Shown: positions 48,101 through 57,072 of the stretch, in pieces
How positions within the stretch are numbered: position 1 is the first letter of the stretch
Layout: every line of letters begins with the position of its first letter
Source: Carpediemonas membranifera
Lineage: Eukaryota > Fornicata
NCBI GenBank assembly: GCA_019828565.1
Contig: JAHDYR010000012.1
Span: forward strand, 992,001 to 1,056,000
Direction: 5' to 3'
Length of the DNA: 64,000 nt
Made by a program: the position numbers and the translations under genes
The notes under the pieces: model-generated
What the model saw: only the letters and a program-made list of their open reading frames with translations
What the model was told of the DNA's origin: nothing
The model's database searches: none

Positions 48101-49261
48101 GCGGAGGAAGAGGCCGCACAGCGCAGCAGCCGCTTGCAGGTGCCACAACCAAAAGCCGCGGTCCTCGGGCGGCGGGGCGACGCTCGCCTTGGGGTGCAGA
48201 ATAGCCGAGCTGAACATGAGCTCGGACGCCGCGGTCTCCGTGATAAATGTCATGCGGGCCGTCACGGGGCCCTGAGGGCTCGGGTTGTCGTCGTAAAGTG
48301 CGGACCCGTCGGTGCCGACATCGAGGTTGAGGTCAAACTCGGTGCTGTCGGATCCCCCCAGCTCGGGCAGGTTCAGCTCCAGGCATGCGGGCTCCTCGGG
48401 CGGCGGCAGGGCGGTGCAGGAGGTGTTCGCGACGGTCGTGTCACCGTCATCGTTGTCTGCGTCGATAGCCGTGCGACTCGCTGCCGTCCGCAGGACCTTC
48501 TCGCTGATAACGTCATCCTCGCTGTCGGTCTCCTCGCCCTCCCCGCCGCAGCTGGACTCCGACTCGCTGGTGTCCGTGGTGGTCGGGTCGAGGGCGTCGT
48601 CGTTGTCAGCATCGTCTATCGTCCTGGGAACCTCGAGGTCGCTTGCAGAGATGTTCCCAGTGATGTCAGAGCCGTCCGCGGGTGTCTCGACGGCCACCGT
48701 CTCGGTCCTGTCGATGTCCGTCTCATCGTCGATCGTGATATGGCTCAGCGTAGAGAAAGCTCGGCTGTGCTGCGGCTGGAGTGTGTTGATCTCCTGGAAC
48801 GTCGAGTCCGAGAAGGCCTCGTCCAGCGTTATCGACGTGGCTGAGGCCGCCTGCCGCACTGTCGTCTCCTGGTGGTAGTGGAGCATCGCCCGGTGGAGTA
48901 CGCCGCGGGCATCCGCGTACAGCAGGTATCGTCGTGGTCGTACCAGCGGCCGCTTGGCTATCTTCGCAGCGAACTTGGACAGCAGCTGCAGCCACCGCTT
49001 CAGAGTGAACAGCGCGATGAGGGAGAAGAAGACGACGAGCATGAGAACACCACCAGTGATAATGGCCCCGTCAATGGTTGCAATAGCCATCAAGCGGAAC
49101 GCAGAGAAGAAAACAAAGAAGCAAATAAGATAAATCACAAAGGTATCGAACGAAATGGTGAATCCCGCCACGTCCTGGGGGTCTGGGAAGTATACGCCGC
49201 CTGTGAACGACGGAACTAGGCTTTGGAGCGGAAGCGTCAGAACTGCAGGTCTGCTACTCAT
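45101..49261 (-). CDS. PCNX: Pecanex-like multi-pass membrane protein
   Basis: A 1,386-residue protein. Two hydrophobic segments lie near the N-terminus (TFVIYLICFFVFFSAF; ITGGVLMLVVFFSLIAL), then a long acidic, Ser/Thr/Asp-rich disordered loop (about 170-370), then about ten more transmembrane segments to about residue 880. The C-terminal cytosolic part has the Pecanex signature around 985-1010: FFCHIQALGRGYAIVQIRGLE, then a Cys/His-Glu stretch (TLCHETELAQVN). Pecanex proteins sit in ER or Golgi membranes and affect ER homeostasis and Notch in animals; the molecular activity is not established. No frameshift. TAG, then GTAACATTTTAGTAAG, follows the stop. Confidence 0.88.
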   Translation of the reverse strand: MSSRPAVLTLPLQSLVPSFTGGVYFPDPQDVAGFTISFDTFVIYLICFFVFFSAFRLMAIATIDGAIITGGVLMLVVFFSLIALFTLKRWLQLLSKFAAKIAKRPLVRPRRYLLYADARGVLHRAMLHYHQETTVRQAASATSITLDEAFSDSTFQEINTLQPQHSRAFSTLSHITIDDETDIDRTETVAVETPADGSDITGNISASDLEVPRTIDDADNDDALDPTTTDTSESESSCGGEGEETDSEDDVISEKVLRTAASRTAIDADNDDGDTTVANTSCTALPPPEEPACLELNLPELGGSDSTEFDLNLDVGTDGSALYDDNPSPQGPVTARMTFITETAASELMFSSAILHPKASVAPPPEDRGFWLWHLQAAAALCGLFLRMNGGSHLLNGTALSEALEVTSLTTIVYRALLGAASTFVATLWAFAILAASSAADTDPQSFTSDPAATALVVLLALFTAAAVLALVRPPRGDSNSESPSSVGVATSRALYIIVLGSYRIALTALDTRYSWSSSDRIVSDLYGVKVPLKIVMQFLFLTNNFFAATIALIYPLGLVPQASIGLHWLSEQLHILLGGGCIPRPRTIAPILVADLSPMLLAVPAYLFPDHTPFVFIAGIGYGALVACMPEWGAVSVKTSHQRSWYRPVRVIDPLMTCAVLAALFVLLEPFQAALRPLWVGYIGLSIALGFLIHNTLLGLRQATPYHQLSIPPLPLRLRRWFDILVPPLAGVHRSFLVTPIPVLIYCCPVASAQPDMDFISGRSTVGGALLFAMCMLAGISFVRSAFAKPGHTHYKLLFAVLAVRFDLSGHDAPALITLWLVSLLIDRAIGIMLRLRWFSLLLVPTSEIREYTGTVSHFIVVPTIQLHLSGIVLSALLDSPMLSPWSNTFLWPSYPRPIRFSHKVNMYASRYSGQSTRYVRHEYDSSDPGSTSALLFERLFEDLVAALPKLIDHSALGVGPGQGSFRSLFMGGGGLKPGDFLLFHSPLSPYTFFCHIQALGRGYAIVQIRGLEDRRTLCHETELAQVNAECDTPATLAELAQDARGLRAHGPRAVARVARRLLLNPKRTNGLSGRQWWVTNRGLPLRSFDVASIDIDRVLYDRSIRARLLHSVAAALVYLVAFETDLAHQPHAIAELRRMTADDFTDCSEIVDFARFTALFQPLIEFALPDLAAEAAPVTVAMLSRALYLMHARVRKYLDLGAIVGPRWERPLFAVFSGTADLALPATATALACRAFRLALRSVVEFVNMGSMGDTIAETPPADLLEHLTAMAHELVAPEDSDEWVDGVAAGASEMMTLRQRETSCTMLRPMFRELQFAVCCVDKELVRGTWAGQQFELMYLKGSNSERLSIQQLPALLRNVIVQSADSPIGYPMYISPQTLVTF

Positions 49262-49760
49262 CGCAGCTTGCAGAACGTTAACGTTACGTTAATGACATAA
49301 TCTGCGAAGTGAACGTCAGAAGGTCTCGACTCGAAGAGTCTGTTTTACTGCTTGCACTGTGCACTCTATGATACTTCATTACCCCTTCCCGCTCTCCCTT
49401 CCTTCTTCTTGAGAGTGATATTTCGATAGTCATCATCGTCGGGGGTCATCAATCAGTGCTTCTCCAGTCCTCTCGCCAAGCAACTAGCTTCCCACCTATC
49501 GTCTACCCCATCTTACTTCCATCCGCTCTCTTCTGCTTGTCGGATTTCGGGGTCTTGATCATGACGTCTTTGCAATCATCACCATGGCACCTTCCATCGC
49601 ACAGCGGGCTCTTCTATGCCGCTGCCTGAAGATAAAACATTTCAGTTCTTCTAATTCTCGCCATTATCACTGCATAGTCTCGTTCATTAAACGTCTGTCG
49701 TCTTTGATGTGTGTTGTTAACAAGTGAACGGTTCATTCACCGCAAAACGCAGAGCTTCGC
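49262..49760. other. Pecanex 5' flank and left non-coding part of Fanzor element 2
   Basis: About 85 nt of Pecanex promoter region (with AACGTTAACGTTACGTTAAT near 49274), then the 32-bp repeat, then about 380 pyrimidine-rich nt inside the element. No gene seen. Sequence here differs from the left part of element 1. Confidence 0.5.
49347..49378 (+). repeat. Left 32-bp direct repeat of Fanzor element 2
   Basis: Begins ACTGCTTGCACTGTGCAC and ends ATACTTCA; identical over 32 bp to 51553-51584 and, inverted, to 32710-32741. Confidence 0.97.
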
Positions 49761-51513
49761 ATGACCAGCATCTATACGGTCAAGTTCTCCATATCCTCTC
49801 CGCATAACCGTAGAAACGTGATTCCTTTCATCGCGGACTTCTACGCCGGATTGGAGAAAATACGCCGCAGTTCGGCAGGCTGTCACCTCAATAGCCGAGA
49901 TGCCACTGTGGCATGACGAGTTCATCATCCGCCTCTGCACCGCCCTCAGGGCAGCTCGTCAACAGTGCCCTCGCGAGTTCGACGTGTGGCTGGGCGAATA
50001 TGCCACGAGCACCAAGCTGTGGCTCGTCAATGCCCTTGAAGGTTACTGCTGGCGCCTGGCGAAGATCATCACTCGGGTCGACACTGCCCTGACTCAGCGT
50101 GATCCAGACGTGCCCCGGGACGACATCACCCGGTTGCGCACCGAACAACGCGCTGTCAAGGCGATCGTTGATGAGCACCTTGCAAAGATCTCAACTCCGG
50201 ACGAGTCGACGAGGGCGTTCTACTCACGCTGCCCTGCGTCTGGCGGATCTCCGCGGCTCTGGGAGAGCTCACGGATATGGTTGCGGCATTCAACACCGCC
50301 CATCCACCTCTTCCGGGTGACAAGCCGCTGGCTGGCCCCAAGCTTGTTCCGCTTGTCCCGATGGCTCCGATCCGCCCCGGGTTCATGCACGTTCCCTGTT
50401 CTCTCAACGTGCTGAACCCGGCTTGGCTTGCCCCACTTGGGGTCGACCCGGAGCATCACACCACTGAGCGCATGACCCGAGAGCAGCTGGAGGCTCTTCC
50501 TCCGAACATCCGTCGGGTGCTGTCTGTCAAGACAGATGGGGTCGCCGTGGACCTCACGGTCCAAGTTGGTGCTCTGCCATACGTCAGCAGACGTGCCAGT
50601 GGCAACCCGACGATGAAGCGAAAGGCTCGGGAGCGTCTGGGTGTGGATGACGCAGATGCTCGCCCCGCGCCAGACCCCGATGCCCACCTCATGGGTTTCG
50701 ACCCGGGTGCTCGGGCTCTGGGTGGATTCTTCATCCGCCACCCAGATGGCACCACCAGCTCCGGTGTGGTCCCGAAGTGTGGGTACACCAAGACCCCCAG
50801 CTTCGCGTTCGATATGACTCCTGCGTCATTCAAAAGTACAAATCTAAATAGTCTACAAAACTCGATTAGGTTTGTGCTCCTCCACGAGCAGGAAATATTC
50901 GACGCTGGGATGGTCAAGAGCTTCCGCAGAGTGCGCCTGACGAACCACATCTTGCGTCAAAAGCACTTCCACAGAGCTGGGGAGCAGCTTGCTCGCACCC
51001 TAGGATGGACTCCTCGGCGACTCCCTCGCGGTATTGCTCCTCCCCGGGCAGCCCCCCACCAGGCTGGTTGTCTTCTACGGAAGCGCTAGATTCAAGACGC
51101 CCCGTCGGGTGCATCCATGCGCGCCGTATGGTCGCTTTGCAAAATCACTAGCACACATCATGAGAGCTTTCAACATCACTGCTGAAGTGCGGATGACTAA
51201 CGAGTTCCGAACCTCACTCGTCTGCCCCTTCTGCCGCGCGAGGTTCCGTAGAACTCGCTACACGAGGCGCACGATGCGATGCCACAACCCGAATTGTCAA
51301 GGTGCTCCATGGTACAGACAGCAACGCCTCAATTCCGATCCTACTACATCCACTTGGCTCAATCTCTCCCATAGAGACAAGAATGCTGCACAGAACATCT
51401 TGGATTGCGGTCTCATGACGGATGCACAGTATAACAAGCCAGTGCTTTCAGAAATCCAGCCCGTCTTCCCAACTATAACCCCAATACACCAATTACGGCT
51501 AACCAGCCGCTAG
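49761..51513 (+). pseudogene. Fanzor (eukaryotic TnpB-like) nuclease relic 2: near full length, frameshifted
   Basis: About 580 residues spread over at least three frames. Frame one from 49761 reads MTSIYTVKFSISS (compare MEIYTIKASI in copy 1). Frame two, about 49890-50240, holds EMPLWHDEF and STKLWLVNALEG, matching LPMWHEP and AMKLWLARAG in copy 1. Frame three, about 50277-51030, carries VDPEHHTTERMTREQLEALP, a basic segment, then DAHLMGFDPGARALGG (RuvC-I Asp) and PKCGYTKTPSF. Frame four, about 51040-51513, carries VVFYGSARFKTP, RMTNEFRTSLVCPFC (alternative RuvC-II Glu and zinc finger), MRCHNPNC and HRDKNAAQNIL (RuvC-III Asp). All catalytic landmarks survive, but the frame breaks preclude a protein unless they are assembly errors. 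Confidence 0.88.
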
Positions 51514-51552
51514 TCTTCGCCTCCGGGCAAGCTAATTGAAGTGGAGAGACGC

Positions 51553-51584
51553 ACTGCTTGCACTGTGCACTCTATGATACTTCA
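51553..51584 (+). repeat. Right 32-bp direct repeat of Fanzor element 2
   Basis: Identical to 49347-49378. The bases beyond 51584 would be the first guide bases if omega-RNA logic of TnpB applies. Confidence 0.97.
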
Positions 51585-51637
51585 ACGTCAGTGGTGGAGA
51601 GAGAGTTTACACGATGGTAGAATGCACCACACTCGCC

Positions 51638-52951
51638 TCACCGCGCCAGGCGTGACCCGTACGGCCCCGGCTTGTTCTTCCCGAGGACTGCGAGGGGGTC
51701 TTTAACCCGCACAGTCTGCACGCCCTTCGTCTGGGTGGGGGCCGATGACGACAGCTGGATGTGCGGGATGAGACGGGCAGCGGGCGGGTACTTCCTGAGC
51801 TCGGCCAGGAAGAACTTGAGCAGGTTTAGGTCGGCCTCGAGCGCCCCTCCGTCAGACGGCGCCTGATGGAGTTGAGAGCACGCACCCAGGGAGTCGAACA
51901 GAAACTCGACGCTGTCGGACATGCGCTGCTCGTACATCGCCAGCGAGGTCCGCAGCTGTTCGGCCTCGTTGCCCTTCTCTGCGGCGACGGCTCGCAGCTC
52001 CCCTACCGACGCCTGCAGCAGCTCGATCGTCTTGGCATCGGACTCGGCCTGCATTCGCGCTGCCTTAAGCTCGTCAGTGTCCTGCGTCGGCTGAGGTTCG
52101 CCCATGGCCTCGATGCGAGCGGTGAGCTTCCGCATGAGCGCCTTCTGCATCGCCAGCTTGCGTCCCATCTGTACCTCGTTCTGCCGGAACACGTCTAGCT
52201 GCCGCTTGGTGTCGTTGAGCTCGCTGGTGAGCTTCTGGTTGCTCTCGAGGATCTGGGTCGATGCCCTCGCCTGGTACGCCAGCTCCGTGCCCATGCGGGC
52301 GTTCTCCTTGATCGTGTCCTCCGTCGCCGCCTCCAGGTGTGTCTCGGTCATCTCAATCATTTGCTTCCGCGTTTGTGCGAGGGCCCGCTCCATGTCCCGC
52401 CGGAGTCCCTCTTTTGTCCTGAACGTCGCGCGGTCCGCGTTGATACGGAGCTCCTCCATCTCCTCCCCGTGCTTGTCGATCACCCCCTTGAGAGTCTCAA
52501 TCTCTTCCTCGTATTGCACCTGCAGCGCCTGGAACTCCTGGAGGGCCCCGAGCTCCCCGGTCGCCATTTCAAGTCGTTGTGAGGCAGCGTGATATTTCGC
52601 CATTAAATCGTCGTATTTCTTTTCCCATGCCTTGTTGCACTCGTCCTTTGTCGAGGATGCGTCCTTAGTCAGGCGAGTGACCTCCCGTCGTGCTGCACCA
52701 ATCTGCTCATCTCTCTTTGCCACCTCACCACGTAGATACTCCAGCATATTCTCGTAGTCATCCTTCTGGTGGGCAAGCTTCACATTAAGGCTAGAAATGA
52801 GCGATGCCTGGTCCTTGGCGAGCTGTGTGCTGTCATTCAGCGCTGCCTCGAGCTGGAGGATCTTTCTCTGCAATTCCTCGGCAGATGCTTGTGTCTTTGG
52901 TTCTTTTGGTGCTGGAGAACCACTCTTTTCCTTCTTCTTTGCCTTTGCCAT
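51638..52951 (-). CDS. Coiled-coil basal-body/axonemal protein, CFAP157/BBOF1-like (DUF4515)
   Basis: A 437-residue protein with a Lys-rich N-terminus (MAKAKKKEKSGSP), then almost continuous coiled coil (about 25-300). The pattern with THLEAATEDTIKENARMGTEL near 205-225 and the final NEVQMGRKLAMQKALMRKL recalls CFAP157/BBOF1 proteins, which anchor and orient basal bodies or stabilise axonemal microtubules. The last 130 residues are less structured and basic (KDPLAVLGKNKPGPYGSRLAR). The assignment rests on pattern resemblance of a coiled coil, so it is tentative; a generic centrosomal protein is possible. GTGTAAAC is found about 23 nt beyond the stop. Confidence 0.62.
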   Translation of the reverse strand: MAKAKKKEKSGSPAPKEPKTQASAEELQRKILQLEAALNDSTQLAKDQASLISSLNVKLAHQKDDYENMLEYLRGEVAKRDEQIGAARREVTRLTKDASSTKDECNKAWEKKYDDLMAKYHAASQRLEMATGELGALQEFQALQVQYEEEIETLKGVIDKHGEEMEELRINADRATFRTKEGLRRDMERALAQTRKQMIEMTETHLEAATEDTIKENARMGTELAYQARASTQILESNQKLTSELNDTKRQLDVFRQNEVQMGRKLAMQKALMRKLTARIEAMGEPQPTQDTDELKAARMQAESDAKTIELLQASVGELRAVAAEKGNEAEQLRTSLAMYEQRMSDSVEFLFDSLGACSQLHQAPSDGGALEADLNLLKFFLAELRKYPPAARLIPHIQLSSSAPTQTKGVQTVRVKDPLAVLGKNKPGPYGSRLAR

Positions 52952-53222
52952 CGTCGTTTAAAATTTGCTCGTCAGCACTAACATGCGGCCTTGTCGGGTT
53001 GAGTGGCCTTCGACTCTGCCCGGCTGCACTAATGCATGTAAAGGGTTGTGACTGCCCCGGACTGGATCAGCACCGTCTCACCCCCACGACTGAATAGCGG
53101 TCGCCCTCCGTCCGACCGGCTTCACCCACAGGTCCGGTGCCGCCAACCACACACGAGACTCCCGTGTACGCTGTCCTCGGCGGGTCGTATGACATCGGCT
53201 GCGATGTTTTTACACGTCATTA

Positions 53223-55908
53223 TCACACAGCGTTCTGCTTGAGCCACTCCGACGCTGCCGTGTGGTCCCGCTCCCACCAGGCCCGGCGGATCCCAGCCGC
53301 CTCCTTGGCCTGCTCGTACGGCCGGGTACAGTTGGTGGGGATGGTCATCTTGCCCAGCCTCTCCAGAACGCTGTCGAGCTCGGGCGCGGCACTGAATGCG
53401 GACATGGCGTCGTCGAGGAAGTCGCCAAACATGTTGAGTCCCACGCCCATCAGCTCGGTGAGCCGGGCCCAGTTGTCCAGGACATACTCGAGGAACAGGT
53501 GCCGCCCGCCGACGGTGTGGGGCAGTGTCCTGGAGACGTAGAGCCAGTTCGACACCGGGAACCGGGAGCCCTCCCCGAACACAGTGCCGCAGATGGAACG
53601 CAGCACGGCGGGGTCCTGGATGATTGCGGCAGCCCGGAGGCAGGCGGTGCCGTCGGCGCCGGGGTCCTTCTCGGCTGCATCGAGCAGCTTGTTGAATATC
53701 TCCTCGGCATTTTGCCCGGGCGCGTTTGCCTGAGCAGCGGCGGCATACAGCACGGGCACCTTGAGGTTGGCGACGTCGTTGGGGAGGCGCTTCAGGCCCT
53801 CCATCGAGGGCGTCTTATCAGTCCCGATGCACTCGACAATGTTCTTGAATGCCTTGTGGACGTCCTCAATCAGCTCGGCGTCCTTGGTGACCTTCAGATA
53901 CGTCGTGGCCGCCAGTGCGAGGCGCTGGCAGTCAGTGTGTCTCTCCGGGGCCACCGGGCTCTGGGACAGGTTCTCGAACGTATCCCGGGCCACCATGGTC
54001 TGGAGCTGATCGAAGGCCGCTCGGACATCGGCTTCTTCCTGCCGGTCGAAGAGGAGCAGCTTTCCGATGGCGCTGACGGCCCCGTTGAGGGAGATGAGCA
54101 GGGCGTAGTCCTCGACCCCCGCCGACAGCAGACGGATAAGGTCGAGCAGGTCAGTGATGGAGGCCGCCCCCGCCTGGCACAGTGCCTGGGTGTCGTTGAG
54201 GAGGCCGCACTTCTCGCCTACGCTCAGGTCCTTAATGATGGGGGCGAGATACTTGGACGCGCCCTGGGTGTACAGCACGCGGCACATGGTGGTGTGGCCA
54301 GCGTTCACAAGACACACGGCGTCCTCAGGGACGTCGACAGTCTGCTCGGCCGTGGCCAGCACGATCTTCATCCCAGTCTCGCCCGTCCTGATGGTCAGCG
54401 GCACGGGCCACGTGCAGCTTGCGGTATCCCCGTTGGCCATGAAGCGGCTCTGTCTGAGCTTGAGGGTGGCGCCGACATGCTCGACGGAGATGACAGGGTA
54501 GCCCTCCTTCTCGAGCCAGGGCACGAATATGTCCCGGGCGGGCTTCCCTGCGACCTCCTCGAGGACACCGAGCAGACCCTCAACAGGGACGGCCTGGTAC
54601 TCGTAGCGCTTGACGTACTCGTGCAGAACGTCGAGGAACTTCGGCCAGCCGAGGTGGGTGGCGAGCATGCGGAGGACGGACCCGCCCTTGTTGTACGAGA
54701 TGAAGTCGAATATCTGCTCAATGTCATCCGCGGTGTTGACCTCGACCCTGATACTGTGGGTCGACTTGAGTGCGTCGAGCTCCAGGGCGCCCTGCATGCA
54801 GGACGGGTCGAAGTGGGCCCAGACGTCCCACTCGGGATGGACGACGTCAACCACGTAGTACTCCATAAGGGTGGCGAAGCCCTCGTTGAGGAAGAGGTCG
54901 TTCCACCAGACCTAAGTAAAGTAAAGTGAGTAAAGTTCTTACCATTGTCGTACTGTTCCCGAACCATTGGTGTGCCAGCTCGTGGGCGATGACGACCGAC
55001 ACCCGCTCCTTGACTGCGGATGGTGTGCTGGCGTCTGTCATCAGGAGAGACGTACGGTACGTGATGAGGCCATAGTTCTCCATGGCCCCGGCCGCGAAGG
55101 AGTCCAGCGGGACCATATCCACCTTGGGGAGGGGGTAGGCGAACTTCAGCGCCTCCTGCAGCGCCGCGAGACAGGCCTTGGACTCCTCGAGGGCGAATTC
55201 GGCCTTATGCTTCTGTCCGATGGGGCAGTAGACCCGCACCGTGACGAGGTCGCCCCCGCTGCTAGACTCCTCGGCGTACTTCTTCGAAATGGTACCCTCG
55301 ACGTATTCGAGCGGGCCGACGACGAGGGCGACGAGGTAGGTTGACATGGGGGGCGACTGCTGGAATGTCACAAGGACCTTGCCGTCGTTCTCCTCTTCGG
55401 TCTCGATGGGCATGTTGCCGATAGCGACATAGTCGCTGGGCCGCGTGGTCTGGATGTCGAAGCGCGCTTTGAGTGCGGGCTCATCAAAGCAAGGGAAGGC
55501 ACGGCGCGCGTCAGTGGACTCCATCTGGGAGCCCATCATCATCTTGCGGCCATCAGGAGTGTCGACCTTCGTGCGGTAGAGCCCCGCCAGCTCAGTCAGC
55601 ATACGGGTCGTGAAGCGGATAGAGACAGTGTGCTGGCCTTCAGAAAGCTTCACAGGGATCAGGAGCATCTGGACGGCGGCATCCAGGTGGTAGTTGTCAA
55701 CGGACTGGTTGTCGATCTTCACCTCGTTGATCGTTATCTCTTGGGCATGGAGGCGAAGTAACTCCATCGCCTGCTCCTTCACATCGATCTCAATCCCTAC
55801 TGTGCCGGGGATGTCGAATGTCTCGAAGTTGGGGTCGAAGAAGACCTTGTACTTCGTTGGTATGACGTTCTTATCCAATCTCATTTGTGTGTTTTCCGTT
55901 GTTGCCAT
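53223..55908 (-). CDS. M1-family aminopeptidase, puromycin-sensitive type (one intron)
   Basis: Exons 55908-54943 and 54911-53223 give 884 residues. Catalytic marks: AGAMENYGLITYR (about 273), then HELAHQWFGNSTTM joined across the intron to VWWNDLFLNEGFA, completing HExxH(18x)E. The N-terminal beta domain opens with RLDKNVIPTKYKVFF, as in puromycin-sensitive and leukotriene-type M1 enzymes. The C-terminal ERAP1-like helical domain ends with WWERDHTAASEWLKQN. A cytosolic zinc aminopeptidase that trims peptides released by the proteasome is expected. Start at 55908 (MATTENTQ) is preferred; an in-frame ATG at 56073 adds 55 residues without homology. Downstream motif GTGTAAAAAC. Confidence 0.92.
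54912..54942 (-). other. Spliceosomal intron, 31 nt, in M1 aminopeptidase
   Basis: Begins GTAAGA and ends TTTACTTAG on the minus strand, phase 0. It falls between TTM and VWWNDL inside the catalytic site and is the only one of the six with a GTAAG donor. Confidence 0.92.
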
Positions 55909-56093
55909 CTGGGAAATTCGAAGTCTCGATGTGTTTCCTTGACAACTGAGGGGGTGCACTTTAACCGCCCTGGGCCCATGAGAGGGCATCCTGACTGACG
56001 TGCGCTCAGTGTGAGCGACGCCAGACGACGGCACAGTCCCGGGCAACGAAACAGTGGCCACCATGGTTGCCATTAGACTAGTAACATTTAGAT

Positions 56094-56861
56094 TCAGATA
56101 CAGGCGATCGCCTCCCTCACCAGAGCCGCCACGAGCCTCCCCGCGAAGCCCTCCATGAAGGCGTTGAAGTCGAACTCCGCCTCCTCGTCGGCTGAGTCCG
56201 AGATGACCCTCAGGTCAGCCACGGGGATGCCGAACTCCCGCCCAACGACTGCCAGCACGCCGCCCTCCATCTCACATGCCAGGGGGGCTCTGGAGAGCTC
56301 CTTGTAGCCGTCTATGATGTCGTTTTTGTGCTGTGTAGACGAGATGAACTGGTCTCCGCAGACTATGAGGCCCGTGTGCAGGGTTGGCTGGGTCGCGTGG
56401 AACTGTGCCAGGTCGACACCGTTGAAGTCCGCAGAGAAACCATGCTTGAGATACTTCGCCACCGCGGCCTTGAATACGTCCGTGCGGTCTGTCGGCCAGA
56501 GCTTGCCGCCGAGGTCCGGGACTTCAAACCGGTCGCACAGAGGCCTCGAATCGAGGTCATGCTGGCTCACCTCGGAGGCGATGACGATGTCGCCGACCTT
56601 GACGTTGGGGTGCATGGACCCCGCGACCCCGCCGAAGATGATGAAGCCACATTTGAACCGATCAATGAGGAGCGTGGCGGTGAGGGCTGTCGCCGTCTTG
56701 CCGGGATGCGATAGAACAAGCACAACGCAACGGTTGTAGAGCGAACCGATCATGAACTCTCTGTTGCCGAATATTTCGGAGCGTTGAAGGCGCATGTGGT
56801 CGCGGAGAACGGAGATCTCGCCTTCACAGGCGCTGAAGATGCCGATGGGTGAATTGACCAT
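56094..56861 (-). CDS. 5'-Methylthioadenosine/S-adenosylhomocysteine nucleosidase-like
   Basis: A 255-residue PNP/UDP-family protein. Marks: IGIFSACEGEISVLRDHM at the N-terminus (cf. the IGII.A.e.E...l pattern), FGGVAGSM near 78, VKVGDIVIASEVSQHD near 86, the substrate loop CEMEGGVLAVV (catalytic Glu) and VISDSADEEAEFDF (catalytic Asp in SD). The enzyme hydrolyses MTA or SAH to adenine plus methylthioribose or ribosylhomocysteine, recycling SAM by-products such as those from ArsM in this window. Bacteria, plants and several anaerobic protists use it in place of MTA phosphorylase. Length is typical (about 230-260). The stop is followed by TCTAAATG. Confidence 0.88.
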   Translation of the reverse strand: MVNSPIGIFSACEGEISVLRDHMRLQRSEIFGNREFMIGSLYNRCVVLVLSHPGKTATALTATLLIDRFKCGFIIFGGVAGSMHPNVKVGDIVIASEVSQHDLDSRPLCDRFEVPDLGGKLWPTDRTDVFKAAVAKYLKHGFSADFNGVDLAQFHATQPTLHTGLIVCGDQFISSTQHKNDIIDGYKELSRAPLACEMEGGVLAVVGREFGIPVADLRVISDSADEEAEFDFNAFMEGFAGRLVAALVREAIACI

Positions 56862-57072
56862 TGTATTGGATTATTCCTTCCTTCTGGCCAATCTCACTTC
56901 CCCCCAAGCATTGCTACTCCAAGCTGATTCCGGCAAGATCTAGTGTTGTTCAAGATTTGGGAACAGCACTCACCACATGCCAGCCACCGCATGCCACTAC
57001 AGTGATCTAAAGAGCTCACTTCAGCGCCCGCATTTATTGCGTCGAAAATGAGAAGCGTTTCTTTGGAGCACT

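Larger units (their letters stand above)
49347..51584 (+). mobile_element. Degenerate Fanzor-type element 2
   Basis: A 2.24-kb stretch bounded by exact 32-bp direct repeats (49347-49378 and 51553-51584). It contains the frameshifted Fanzor gene 49761-51513 and nothing else coding. The gene stop is only 39 nt from the right repeat, so any omega RNA must overlap the 3' coding part, as it commonly does in TnpB/Fanzor loci. The repeat itself contains a short palindrome (TGCACTGTGCA). Boundaries are inferred from the repeats. Confidence 0.7.

Noticed and set aside
49347-51584. LTR retrotransposon because of the long direct repeats
   Set aside because: Repeats are only 32 bp, no reverse transcriptase or integrase is present, and the internal gene is of Fanzor type.
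53262-54929. 555-codon plus-strand open frame opposite the M1 aminopeptidase
   Set aside because: Antisense shadow; it reads across the intron and has no family motif, while the minus strand has a complete M1 active site.
56862-57072. Short minus-strand open frame (about 60 codons) upstream of the nucleosidase
   Set aside because: No motif or family, low coding quality; treated as the 5' flank of the nucleosidase gene.
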